A stretch of 47,421 bases of DNA, taken from NCBI GenBank assembly GCA_904419035.1, contig CAJFQL010000016.1, positions 1 to 47,421 on the forward strand, given 5' to 3'. Origin of the DNA: Heritagella caecorum. GTDB lineage: Bacteria > Bacillota > Clostridia > Oscillospirales > Acutalibacteraceae. Shown here piece after piece: positions 14,147 through 23,035 of this stretch; positions within the stretch are counted from its first letter, which is position 1, and the number at the start of each line of letters is the position of its first letter. Both the position numbers and the translations under genes were made by a program. The notes under the pieces were generated by a model, which had not been told where the DNA came from, searched no databases, and was given only the letters and a program-made list of their open reading frames with translations.

Positions 14147-15829
14147 TTATTCGATGGAAATCACGTACGAGTAAACCGGCTGTCCGCCGTTTACAAAGGT
14201 GATTTCGATGTCATCGCGCAGTTTACTGCGCAGGCGGCGTTCCACGTCGGCGGCGTCTTCGTCGGTGACACCGGCGCCATAGAGCACCGTAATAAAGGAG
14301 GTGTGACGGCTGGCCATCGAGCGCACCAGCTTGACGCACACATCCGATGCATTGTCACCGGTGATTTCCAGCTTGCCGTTTGCAAGGCCCATGATTTCGC
14401 CTTCGCGGATCTTGTGCCCGCCAAATTCAGAAGTACGGGCGGCGTACGTCACCTGGCCCGTAGCCACATGAGAAGCCGCGGTCATCATGGCGTTCTGGTT
14501 TTCTTCCAGCGGCGAATCCGGGTCATACGCCAGCATGGCGGACATACCCTGGGGGATCGTGCGGGTGGGCAGCACCACTACGGTGCGGTCGTTTACCAGC
14601 GGAATAACCTGCTCAGCGGCCATAATGATGTTCTTGTTGTTGGGCAGAATCATCACCGTGTGGGCCGGGGTGGCCAGCACGGCTTGCATCAGCGTTTCGG
14701 TGCTGGGGTTCATGGTCTGCCCGCCGCTGACAATTTGGGTGCAGCCCAAATCGCGGAACAGGTTGGCCATCCCTTCGCCGGCGGCCACCGCCACAAAGCC
14801 CAGTTCTTCGGTGGGTTCGGCCGGTTCGAACCCTTCGGCGTCCGGTTTCTTGGCTGCCGCCGCCGATTTAGCCGCTTCGTTTTCTTCGGCCGCCTTGCGG
14901 TGCTGTTCCTTCATGTTTTCCACCTTGATGGTGAGCAGGGAACCATACTGCAAACCGGCCTGTAAGGCGGTGCCGGGTTCTTCGGTGTGCACGTGGACTT
15001 TGATAATATCGTCGTCATCCACCACCACCACGCAGTCGCCGATGGCTTCCAGCGTGGAGCGCAGGTCCGCCGGGTCGTTTTCACAGTCCGGGTCACGGCC
15101 GACTACGAATTCCGTGCAATAGGTGAAGTGGATTTCCTGGTCGAATTCCGCCGCCACATTGCGGAAGAATTCCGCCGTTTCGTCCAGCTTTTCTTCGTCG
15201 GTTTTTTCTTCTTCCACAATGACCCCGTCGCGCAAGACGCTGAGGATACCGTCAAAGATCATGCACAGCCCTTGCCCACCGGCGTCGACCACACCGGCTT
15301 TTTTCAGGACGGGCAGCAATTGGGGGGTGGTTTCCAGCGCTTCGCTGGCCCCTAGGCATGCGGCGGCCCACACATACACCGGGTCGGTGTCGTTTTCGCA
15401 CGCAGCGGCGGCCTTTTCGGCGGCCACCCGGGCTACCGTGAGGATGGTGCCTTCCGTGGGGTTCATCACGGCTTTATACGCGGCGTCTACACCCAGCCGC
15501 AGCGCTTCGGCCAAATCACGGCCGTCGGCCATATCTTTCCCTTCCAGCCCTTTGGCAAAGCCGCGGAACAGCAGGGACAAGATAACCCCGGAGTTGCCCC
15601 GCGCCCCGCGCAGCATCAGGGAAGCCGCCGTTTTGGATACGCTTTCCGCAGAGGTTTCAGCGCTTTTTTGCAGTTCGCTGGCGGCAGCGCCAATAGTCAT
15701 CGACATATTCGTGCCCGTGTCACCGTCGGGCACGGGGAAAATGTTCAGGTCGTTGATGGCGGTTTTATGGTTACCAATGTTATGGGCACCGGAGAGGATG
15801 GCATCCCGCAAAGTAGAGCCATTGATCAC
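14147..15829 (-). CDS. fakA: DAK2-domain fatty acid kinase FakA (YloV)
   Basis: The 560-residue cytoplasmic kinase phosphorylates fatty acids held by FakB proteins, feeding phospholipid synthesis from exogenous fatty acids. The N-terminal DhaL/DAK2 ATP-binding domain (about 1-200) has F-P-V-P-D-G-D-T-G-T-N, whose Asp residues bind Mg-ATP, and R-G-A-R-G-N-S-G. A middle domain contains the K-V-H-V-H-T-E-E-P-G metal-site segment, followed by a DegV-like C-terminal domain. I choose the GTG at 15829 because AAGGAAG lies nine bases upstream and the protein then begins M-I-N-G-S-T-L-R-D like its relatives; a TTG at 15853 is upstream of the ribosome site. FakB is not in the window. Confidence 0.92.
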   Translation of the reverse strand: MINGSTLRDAILSGAHNIGNHKTAINDLNIFPVPDGDTGTNMSMTIGAAASELQKSAETSAESVSKTAASLMLRGARGNSGVILSLLFRGFAKGLEGKDMADGRDLAEALRLGVDAAYKAVMNPTEGTILTVARVAAEKAAAACENDTDPVYVWAAACLGASEALETTPQLLPVLKKAGVVDAGGQGLCMIFDGILSVLRDGVIVEEEKTDEEKLDETAEFFRNVAAEFDQEIHFTYCTEFVVGRDPDCENDPADLRSTLEAIGDCVVVVDDDDIIKVHVHTEEPGTALQAGLQYGSLLTIKVENMKEQHRKAAEENEAAKSAAAAKKPDAEGFEPAEPTEELGFVAVAAGEGMANLFRDLGCTQIVSGGQTMNPSTETLMQAVLATPAHTVMILPNNKNIIMAAEQVIPLVNDRTVVVLPTRTIPQGMSAMLAYDPDSPLEENQNAMMTAASHVATGQVTYAARTSEFGGHKIREGEIMGLANGKLEITGDNASDVCVKLVRSMASRHTSFITVLYGAGVTDEDAADVERRLRSKLRDDIEITFVNGGQPVYSYVISIE

Positions 15830-15856
15830 AGCACAACACTTCCTTGTTATCAAATT

Positions 15857-15880
15857 TAAAAAGCCCGCAAAACCGGGGGC
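15857..15880 (-). promoter_or_regulatory. Hairpin and T-run in the fakA 5' leader
   Basis: On the minus strand GCCCCCGG-TTTT-GCGGGC is followed by five T, between the fakA promoter and start codon. It resembles a weak attenuator; the pairing is imperfect. Confidence 0.35.
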
Positions 15881-15894
15881 CTAATTTAAGCTTT

Positions 15895-15923
15895 ATTATA
15901 GCATAGCGTGGCCCTGATTTCAA
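15895..15923 (-). promoter_or_regulatory. Sigma-A promoter of fakA
   Basis: Minus strand: TTGAAA (15923-15918), 17-base spacer, TATAAT (15900-15895), about 65 bases upstream of the chosen start. Confidence 0.8.
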
Positions 15924-15967
15924 CGATTAAGCAAAGTTTTCGGTTCTTTCGGGAATGATTTTGTCTG

Positions 15968-16744
15968 TTATGAACGGATAGACAGGCGTTTTACCGCGGT
16001 GCAGCGGCCGGTTTTTTCATCGATGGTGAATAGCACCCCGTCCATTTGGCAGTCGCCGTCGGCCAAATCGAACCGGGCGGGCATGTGGGTGCGCATTTTT
16101 TGGATGATGATCTCCGGTTTCACGCCCAGCACCGACTGAATGACCCCGGTCATGCCCAGGTCCGTCACATACCCGGTGCCGCCGGGCAGGATCTGTTCGT
16201 CCGCGGTGGGCACGTGGGTATGGGTGCCGAAAACGGCGCTGGCTTTTCCGTCCAGATAAAAACCGAGGGCCCGTTTTTCGCTGGTAGCTTCGGCGTGAAA
16301 ATCCACCAGTACAATGCGGGGCAGGTTGCCTTCCCGCAATAGGGCTTCCACGCAGCGGAACGGGCAGGGCATGCTCTCCATATACATGGTGCCGATCAGA
16401 TTGATGACCGCCAGCTGGATGCGTCCCATATCGTAGATACAAACGCCTTTCCCCGGGGCGGCGTCCGGCGGGTAGTTGTGCGGGCGCAGTAAGGTATCGT
16501 CCTCGTCCATAACGGGGTACACCTCCCGGCGGCGGAAGCTGTGGTTCCCGCCGGTGATAATGTCCACGCCGCTTTGGTACAGGTACTGGGCCGAAACAGG
16601 GGTAATGCCGTTGCCGTCGGCAGAATTTTCGCCGTTGGCAATGACCACATCGATGTGGTAGGTCTTTTTCAGCGCCGGCAGATGGCTGCGCAGAAACCGG
16701 CAGCCCACGCTGCCCACTACGTCACCGATAGCCAGAATGTTCAT
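15968..16744 (-). CDS. ymdB: YmdB-family metallophosphoesterase (cyclic nucleotide phosphodiesterase)
   Basis: The 258-residue protein is the TIGR00282/YmdB type. Dinuclear metal-site motifs are N-terminal G-D-V-V-G (7-11), N-G-E-N (37-40), T-G-G-N-H, V-D-F-H-A-E and G-T-H-T-H-V-P-T-A-D, all intact. B. subtilis YmdB hydrolyses 2',3'-cyclic nucleotides and affects biofilm versus motility choices. It lies directly downstream of rny, the conserved Firmicutes arrangement, with a hairpin between them. ATG follows AAGGAAG. Confidence 0.94.
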   Translation of the reverse strand: MNILAIGDVVGSVGCRFLRSHLPALKKTYHIDVVIANGENSADGNGITPVSAQYLYQSGVDIITGGNHSFRRREVYPVMDEDDTLLRPHNYPPDAAPGKGVCIYDMGRIQLAVINLIGTMYMESMPCPFRCVEALLREGNLPRIVLVDFHAEATSEKRALGFYLDGKASAVFGTHTHVPTADEQILPGGTGYVTDLGMTGVIQSVLGVKPEIIIQKMRTHMPARFDLADGDCQMDGVLFTIDEKTGRCTAVKRLSIRS

Positions 16745-16776
16745 AACGGTGTGCTTCCTTTCTTTTTTTCACGGAT

Positions 16777-16808
16777 AAAAAAAGAGCACACCGGAGGACC
16801 GGGTGCTC
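16777..16808 (-). terminator. Hairpin terminator between rny and ymdB
   Basis: On the minus strand GAGCAC...GTGCTC with an inner CCGG pairing is followed by seven T. It lies only about 20 bases after rny and may make ymdB expression dependent on read-through. Confidence 0.7.
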
Positions 16809-16825
16809 CTTTTTGGTTCCTACTC

Positions 16826-18388
16826 TTATTTGGCGTAGCCGGTCGCGCGGCTTTCACGGATCAGGTTGACCTTGATCTGGCCGGGATATTCCAGATCGCT
16901 TTCGATCTTTTTGCAGATGTCCCGGGCCAGTACGGCCATTTTGTCGTCAGGGACCACTTCGGGTTTGACCATAATGCGGATTTCACGCCCGGCCTGGATG
17001 GCATAGCAGCGGTCGACCCCATCGAACGAGGAGGCTACTTCTTCCAGTTTTTCCAGCCGTTTGATATAGTTTTCCAGGTTTTCGCGGCGGGCGCCGGGGC
17101 GTGCCGCCGAAATGGCGTCGGCAGCCTGGACCAGGCAGGCAATCACCGTGCGGGCTTCCACATCGCCGTGGTGCGCCGCAATGGCGTGAATGACGGTTTC
17201 GCTTTCTTTGTACTTGCGGGCCACATCCACCCCGATATCCACGTGGGACCCTTCGATTTCGTGATCCAGCGCTTTACCGATATCATGCAGCAGGCCGGCC
17301 CGGCGGGCCACTGTGGGATCGAGCCCCAATTCGCTGGCCATAATACCGGCGAGGTAGGCCACTTCCAGCGAGTGGTTCAGTACGTTCTGCCCATAGCTGG
17401 TGCGGTAACGCAGGCGCCCCAGCAGTTTGATCAGTTCGGGATGAATGCCGTTGACACCGGCTTCGATCACCGCCCGTTCGCCTTCTTGCTTGATGGTCTG
17501 GTCCACTTCGCGGCGGGCCTTTTCCACCATTTCTTCAATGCGGGCCGGGTGGATACGGCCGTCGGCAATCAGCCGTTCCAGCGCAATCCGGGCTACTTCC
17601 CGGCGCACCGGTTCGAAGCTCGACAGGGTGATGGCTTCGGGGGTGTCGTCAATGATCAAATCGACCCCGGTCAGGGTCTCGATGGTACGGATGTTGCGCC
17701 CTTCACGGCCGATAATACGGCCCTTCATTTCGTCATTGGGCAGCGGCACCACCGAAATCGCCGCTTCCGCCACATGGTCGGCGGCACAGCGCTGGATGGC
17801 CAGGGAGATAATCTCCCGTGCGGTTTTTTCGCTTTCTTCGCGCATTTGCTGCTCAAATTCCCGCACTTTGACCGCTTTTTCATGGGTCAGTTCATCCTGC
17901 AGGCTGCGCAAGAGGTATTCTTTTGCCTGGTCTACGGTAAAACCGCTGATCCGTTCCAGCTCTTCAAATTGCTTCTGTTTGACCTGTTCGGCCTCGGCCA
18001 AACGGTCGTCAGCCTTGCGGTTTTTCTTCGCAATGGCTTCTTCTTTTTGCTCCACGCTTTCCAGCTTGCGGTCCAGGTTTTCTTCCTTTTGCTGGATGCG
18101 CCGTTCCTGGCGCTGTACTTCCCGGCGCCGGTCGGCAATTTCCCGGTCGGCTTCGCTGCGCATACGGTGCACTTCTTCGCGCCCTTCCAGGATCGCATCT
18201 TTTTTCTTGGTTTCCGATGTTTTGATCGCATCGCTCACAATGCGTTTGGCTTCCTGTTCAGCCGAGCCAATGGTGGCTTCTGCCTGCTTTTTACGGCGTT
18301 GTATACCCACGAAAATGCCCAAAGCACCAAAGATCACAGCCGCCAGAACCGCCACAAGAACACCGAGCCAAATCGGCATATCATTCAT
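16826..18388 (-). CDS. rny: Ribonuclease Y
   Basis: The 520-residue membrane-anchored endoribonuclease initiates mRNA decay in Firmicutes. An N-terminal span (about 5-27) is followed by a long charged coiled coil (about 35-200), a KH RNA-binding domain (about 210-280, G-R-I-I-G-R-E-G-R-N-I-R) and an HD domain with L-L-H-D-I-G-K near residue 367 and A-H-H-G-D. All catalytic residues are present and the length is typical. ATG is preceded by GGAGGAGG. Followed by ymdB. Confidence 0.97.
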   Translation of the reverse strand: MNDMPIWLGVLVAVLAAVIFGALGIFVGIQRRKKQAEATIGSAEQEAKRIVSDAIKTSETKKKDAILEGREEVHRMRSEADREIADRRREVQRQERRIQQKEENLDRKLESVEQKEEAIAKKNRKADDRLAEAEQVKQKQFEELERISGFTVDQAKEYLLRSLQDELTHEKAVKVREFEQQMREESEKTAREIISLAIQRCAADHVAEAAISVVPLPNDEMKGRIIGREGRNIRTIETLTGVDLIIDDTPEAITLSSFEPVRREVARIALERLIADGRIHPARIEEMVEKARREVDQTIKQEGERAVIEAGVNGIHPELIKLLGRLRYRTSYGQNVLNHSLEVAYLAGIMASELGLDPTVARRAGLLHDIGKALDHEIEGSHVDIGVDVARKYKESETVIHAIAAHHGDVEARTVIACLVQAADAISAARPGARRENLENYIKRLEKLEEVASSFDGVDRCYAIQAGREIRIMVKPEVVPDDKMAVLARDICKKIESDLEYPGQIKVNLIRESRATGYAK

Positions 18389-18542
18389 GCGGATTCTTGA
18401 CCTCCTCCATTGTGTGAAAAATACGCGGCCCCAGGGGAAGGCCCCGGTCTCTCTGCCGCGTTTTTTAAAGAAAAATGTCAGAATGCTATATCAGTAAAGC
18501 GGGTGCGTTACTCCCGTGATGCAGATACTGCATGCTTCTTCT

Positions 18543-18571
18543 ATTTTAAGGGAAAGCGCTTCGGCTGTCAA
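18543..18571 (-). promoter_or_regulatory. Consensus sigma-A promoter of rny
   Basis: Minus strand: TTGACA (18571-18566), 17-base spacer, TAAAAT (18548-18543). Confidence 0.85.
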
Positions 18572-18768
18572 GAAAATTGAACGCTTTCCGCTGGGAGGAT
18601 ACAGGGGGCAAAAAGAGATCGAAAAAGGCATGATAACGCGCTTTTTTTGGAAAATACCCGGTTTCGATCCGTGAAAACCACCAAAAGAAAAGAGACATTT
18701 TCTACAGCGGCAGCGGCTGGTTGGGGAGGGCGGATGATGTGTCAGCTAAAAGAGCCTGAAAAAAGGCG

Positions 18769-18800
18769 AAAAAAATCCGGAAGGGGATTCCCTTCCGGAT
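18769..18800 (-). terminator. Terminator of the methyltransferase-GH3-HD-GYP operon
   Basis: On the minus strand ATCCGGAAGGG and CCCTTCCGGAT form a stem followed by seven T. Confidence 0.85.
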
Positions 18801-18818
18801 AAAGCCGCTTATCTTTGT

Positions 18819-21365
18819 TTAGGGCAATAGAGAGGGGCCGTCCTCCATATTGGCGGGGGAAATTTCGCCCTGCTTTAATAGCGACAGGAAAATTTCCGAC
18901 AGGGTGGGGTCGAACTGGGTGCCTTCGTTTTTGCGGATCTGTTCGGCGGCATAGGAAACCGGCAGCCCTTTGCGGTAGGGCCGGTCGGACGTCATGGCGT
19001 CAAACGAGTCGGCCAGGGCCAAACACCGGGCGGTGATGGGGATATCGTCCCGGGCGATGCCCGTGGGATAGCCCTTGCCGTCCCACCGTTCGTGGTGGCC
19101 CACGACGGCGGGAATCAGGTAATCCATGGAAGACAAGTGACGGATCATATCGATGGAATTATTCACATGGCCGCGCATGATCTCCATTTCCTCCTCGGTG
19201 AGTTTGCCCTGCTTGCTGAGGATGGATTCGGAAATGCTGATCTTGCCGATGTCATGGAGCAGCCCGGCTTCGTAAATCACCGACACCTGTTCGTCGTTGA
19301 GCCCTGCGGCCACGGCCAGAACCGCGGCATACCGGGCCACGTTGCGGCTGTGGGCGAAGGTGTAGTGGTCCTTGGCGTCAATGGCCGCCGTCAGGGAATT
19401 GATGATCGCGGTGTTGCTGCGGCGGGTGGCGCTCGATGATTTTTCCGTGTGGGCGATGATATACTGGGCCCGCTGGGCCGAATTCTGGAACACGGGGCGG
19501 GCATTTTCAAAGATGCTGATGGTGTGTTTGCCGCTGTTTTTGGCGTTGAACACCGCCAGGTCGGCGTTATTCATCAATTCTTTGGGATTGGAAGCGGCAT
19601 AAGGCGCCACACAGATGCCGCAGCTGGCGCTGAGCGGCTGGGGCGAGGTGCCGTCGTTGAGTGCATGGATCTTCTTCTGAATGCCGCGGGCCAGTTCCTC
19701 CGTGCGGCGCATGTCGTATCCCGGCAGCAGCACCGCGAACACTTTGCCGCTGTAGCGGAATACTTTGCCGTTTTCGCCGGTGGCGCGGGTGAGAATTTCG
19801 GCCACCCGGCACAGCACTTCGTCGCCTTTGCGGGCGCCGTTTAGCAGGTTATATAGTTTCAGGTCGTCCAGATCCACATACAAAAGGGCCAGGGACGACG
19901 ACCGGCAGCGTTCGAATTCGTCGTTGATATCTTCGACAAAATAGCGGTAATTATAGACATTGGTCAGGCTGTCGATGCGCGCTTCACGGTACATCTGTTC
20001 ATACAAGGTCGCGTGCTTGACGGCGATGGAGGCGATGGAACTCAGGGTGGTGAGAAACGTCAGTTCCGCATAGGAAAAGTGCAAGGCCCGCTCCCGGTTG
20101 GAAAGCAGCAGCAGCCCGGTGATTTCGCCGCCATCCCGCAGGGCTACCATGCAATGCAGGTCGAGAGAACGGTATAGGTCCTGTTCTTCTTTCCACAGGG
20201 ATAAGTAGAGGGGCGAACCCTTGAATTCTTCCAAAATCAGGTACGGTTCCTGGTCGTGCAGGTATGTCAGGCACGGGCTGGTAGACGAAATGGAAAAGGG
20301 GGTGGGCGCCAGTAAATCGGAGGTATAGCGGTTGACATACCGGCCGTCTTCCGGCAGGCACACATTGATGCGCCCAGTAGGGATTTCCTCGCTGATGGTT
20401 TGTACCAGCTTTTCCATAATGGCGCCGGTATCCAGGCTTTGGGCTGCAAAGTCGGAAAATTCCTTGATCAGCACATTTTGCTGTTCTTCCCGGGTGAACA
20501 ACACCCCCAACAGCCGCCGCAGCAGGAAATACGAAACGGCCAGCAGCACGGAAAAGACCACCACCACCCAGGTGGTAGCGGCGTTATCATCCAAACGCAG
20601 GGTATCCATCAGCGTTGTTTTCAGGGGCGTGATAAAGTAGAGCGATGCCAGCGTAACCAGGGCAGCCAGCGCCAGCAAGAGAACGCTGCGGGATACGATC
20701 AGCGTCATGCGGAACAGGTGCCGTTTATACAGCGCCCATAAGAGCAGCAGGGCGAACACAATGCCCGAGAGCGTATCCCAGGGGAACACATTATGGGGGA
20801 TAATCTGCATCATGTTCCCCACCGCCAGGGCCACCAGCCCGATGATCAAAAACTTGAGCCCCGGGGAACGGGAGCCCTTTTCTTTGACCGTGCGGTGCAG
20901 CAGCAGGAAAATGGCCACAATAATGGCGATGAGTAGAAAAAGGGCGATGTAAATGGGCCACTGCATATCGTAGAGGAACACATACTGCCCGTCTTCCAAC
21001 CGGCGTACCGCAGGAGGCTGCAAAAAGACGCCGAAGGCTTCACACACCAAAATGACCAGAGTGGTGGCAATGACAAAAATACGGGTGAAAAAGTCATTGG
21101 AGCGCACAAACATGCTGATAAACAGGTAACAGAAGAGCGGCAGGGCAAAGAGCGCCAGAATGGACACATAAAACCAGAAATTTACCCCGGGGTATACCTG
21201 CAGCCGCATGAGCACCGACGCCCCGGTCCACAGGGTGAAGTCCAGCAACAGGCAGATAAACGAGAGAATTTCCGGCGTTTTTTTCGAAGCTAAAAACGTG
21301 ATGGATAAAAGTGCATAACACGCCAGCGCCGTCAGGTTCACGTATAAAAAGGGTACGCTCATCAT
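18819..21365 (-). CDS. Membrane HD-GYP phosphodiesterase with GAF and degenerate GGDEF domains
   Basis: The 848-residue sensor has about eight N-terminal membrane spans (1-300), like 7TM sensory regions. A GAF-like domain (about 305-460) is followed by a GGDEF-like domain (about 470-625) and an HD-GYP domain (about 650-830). The active-site GG(D/E)EF loop is replaced by S-G-K-V-F near residue 538, so cyclase activity is unlikely. H-D-I-G-K (near 705) and H-H-E-R-W-D-G-K-G-Y-P (near 765) are intact, so c-di-GMP hydrolysis is expected. The start codon overlaps the stop of the GH3 gene (ATGA), implying translational coupling. It is the third gene of a three-gene operon. Confidence 0.9.
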   Translation of the reverse strand: MMSVPFLYVNLTALACYALLSITFLASKKTPEILSFICLLLDFTLWTGASVLMRLQVYPGVNFWFYVSILALFALPLFCYLFISMFVRSNDFFTRIFVIATTLVILVCEAFGVFLQPPAVRRLEDGQYVFLYDMQWPIYIALFLLIAIIVAIFLLLHRTVKEKGSRSPGLKFLIIGLVALAVGNMMQIIPHNVFPWDTLSGIVFALLLLWALYKRHLFRMTLIVSRSVLLLALAALVTLASLYFITPLKTTLMDTLRLDDNAATTWVVVVFSVLLAVSYFLLRRLLGVLFTREEQQNVLIKEFSDFAAQSLDTGAIMEKLVQTISEEIPTGRINVCLPEDGRYVNRYTSDLLAPTPFSISSTSPCLTYLHDQEPYLILEEFKGSPLYLSLWKEEQDLYRSLDLHCMVALRDGGEITGLLLLSNRERALHFSYAELTFLTTLSSIASIAVKHATLYEQMYREARIDSLTNVYNYRYFVEDINDEFERCRSSSLALLYVDLDDLKLYNLLNGARKGDEVLCRVAEILTRATGENGKVFRYSGKVFAVLLPGYDMRRTEELARGIQKKIHALNDGTSPQPLSASCGICVAPYAASNPKELMNNADLAVFNAKNSGKHTISIFENARPVFQNSAQRAQYIIAHTEKSSSATRRSNTAIINSLTAAIDAKDHYTFAHSRNVARYAAVLAVAAGLNDEQVSVIYEAGLLHDIGKISISESILSKQGKLTEEEMEIMRGHVNNSIDMIRHLSSMDYLIPAVVGHHERWDGKGYPTGIARDDIPITARCLALADSFDAMTSDRPYRKGLPVSYAAEQIRKNEGTQFDPTLSEIFLSLLKQGEISPANMEDGPSLLP

Positions 21366-22984
21366 GGCGCCACCACCTCCTCATCCCGGAAGGTGTAAGC
21401 CTTTTCAAATTGCAGCATTTCGTTTATATCCAGCACGCCGGGGTTGATTTTCGGCAGGGTGACGCCGGTTTTGGCCTGATAAGCCGCGATGAGCCCCGGT
21501 TTTAATAAGGTGATTTGCAGCGGTTCCATACCCAGCATCTTTTTCAGGTCGGAATAATCGCTGTCAAAATAGCGGAAATAGGCGGCCAGGTGGTCGGCTA
21601 AAATTTCGGCCTGCACGGCGCTTTTGCGCAGGGCGCGGGGGGAAACTTCCGCATACATATGTAAAAACGGGCGGTTTTGGGAATTGTATTCCTTTTTCAT
21701 CAGCCAATCCCCCATATCGGCCCCGGATAGTTCAATCACTTCTTTGACGCCCGCTTCGGTGATACGGGTAAACGACGCGATGTCGATCACCGAGGGGACC
21801 CGGTCGTTAAAAATAAACCGCGGCAGGCTGTTCCCCCCGGCGGACACGCACCGGTATACGTCGCCGATGCGGTAACGCATGAACGCGCCCCCGTGCAGCA
21901 CGCTGATCACCAGTTCGTAATTGCGCCCGGTTTCCACGCCGTCCATCAGGCAGGTGCGCGGCGTGTAGGAGGGGTCAAACCGGCAGCGTTCCAGTTCGCT
22001 TTCGGGAATGAATTCGTAAAAACAGGCATCGGGGAAAAATACCATGCCGTTATGTTCCCACGTTTCGCAGGCAATGCATGTGCTTTCCGTACCGGCGGCG
22101 ATTTCCAGCGGCACGGTGCCCCAGGCTTCGGATAAATCCCTGGTATAGCAGCGGGAATCAGGGCCGGTGTAGAAGAAAGCCTTTAAATGAAACAGGTCTT
22201 TAGGCAAAATGGGCCGTTTATCGCGCTTAGAAATGGATTTGGCCCGCAGGTAGCGCAGCGCGAGGCGGGGGCTGACTTTCGTTTTGCTTCCCCCCGACGA
22301 ATGGCCCCCCGACAGGGTGCGGATGAAGTTTTCGGTAATATAATGGGCGACGCTCCCCACACCGAAGAAATAATCGATGCCGCCCTGCATCCCCAGGGAA
22401 AAGCCGTCCCGGATGCGCTGGCTAAAGCTTTCGTCTTTGGTTTCGTTGGGGTCGGGCAGCCAGTCATAGGCGATGGTTTCGCTCAAAAGCGAGGGCATCA
22501 GCCCGGTGGCATAGGGCAAAGGAGCCCCGCCGTACAAAATCCGGTCGCCCTTTTTGACCCGGATATCCCCCTTTTTCCGGCTGCATCCCAAAATCGACAA
22601 GGTGACCAGGTGGTGCCGGTAGGTGTCCAGCATGGAACGGGTATAGGGCGCCACTTTAATGGGCCGCAGCCCGCCTTCCCAGGTGGTTTGAATCCAGATA
22701 ATCGGTTCCCCGGGCAGCCCGTCACTTGGCTTTGGCAGCAAAAAAGGGGCATAATCCCGGTAGCTGGTCAGCGGCAGCATGTGCCGCAATTCCTCGCTGT
22801 TTTTCGGTTTTTGCCCGTGCAGCATCGTTTGCCCAAGGCGGCTTTCGCTCCACAGTTTGAGCTGTTCCGCCAGCAGGTGGTGCTGCACATACATATAGTC
22901 CGGCAGGGAAAGGTCCAGATAGCCGCAATATTCATTCCAGATCTGTTCCCGGCTTTTGCATTTCAGTTCCTCCTGAAAACGCAT
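21362..22984 (-). CDS. GH3-family adenylate-forming enzyme
   Basis: The 540-residue protein has the features of the GH3 auxin-responsive family, acyl-adenylating enzymes that in plants join acids to amino acids. It has S-G-G-H-S-S-G-G-S-K-T-K as the candidate phosphate-binding loop near 225-236 and G-T-E-S plus F-F-P-D-x-C-F-Y-E-F-I-P in the middle. R-Y-R-I-G-D-V-Y occurs near 388-395. Bacterial members are mostly uncharacterised; the acid and acceptor are unknown here. AAAGGAGGTG precedes the ATG. It lies 51 bases after the methyltransferase-like gene and overlaps the HD-GYP gene by four bases. Confidence 0.85.
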   Translation of the reverse strand: MRFQEELKCKSREQIWNEYCGYLDLSLPDYMYVQHHLLAEQLKLWSESRLGQTMLHGQKPKNSEELRHMLPLTSYRDYAPFLLPKPSDGLPGEPIIWIQTTWEGGLRPIKVAPYTRSMLDTYRHHLVTLSILGCSRKKGDIRVKKGDRILYGGAPLPYATGLMPSLLSETIAYDWLPDPNETKDESFSQRIRDGFSLGMQGGIDYFFGVGSVAHYITENFIRTLSGGHSSGGSKTKVSPRLALRYLRAKSISKRDKRPILPKDLFHLKAFFYTGPDSRCYTRDLSEAWGTVPLEIAAGTESTCIACETWEHNGMVFFPDACFYEFIPESELERCRFDPSYTPRTCLMDGVETGRNYELVISVLHGGAFMRYRIGDVYRCVSAGGNSLPRFIFNDRVPSVIDIASFTRITEAGVKEVIELSGADMGDWLMKKEYNSQNRPFLHMYAEVSPRALRKSAVQAEILADHLAAYFRYFDSDYSDLKKMLGMEPLQITLLKPGLIAAYQAKTGVTLPKINPGVLDINEMLQFEKAYTFRDEEVVAP

Positions 22985-23035
22985 GGGACACCTCCTTTAT
23001 CTTCTTTTCCCCTCATATAGTAAAAAGTAGCCAGC

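Larger units (their letters stand above)
18389..18818. other. Intergenic region between rny and the HD-GYP gene
   Basis: This 430-base region holds the rny promoter (18543-18571, minus) and the terminator of the HD-GYP operon (18769-18800, minus). The roughly 150-base rny leader between 18389 and 18542 contains GC-rich complementary segments near 18424-18460. Nothing recognisable lies between 18572 and 18768. Confidence 0.6.

Noticed and set aside
16541..18400. 619-codon plus-strand frame opposite rny
   Set aside because: RNase Y with all its domains is on the other strand; this frame has no domain or ribosome site.
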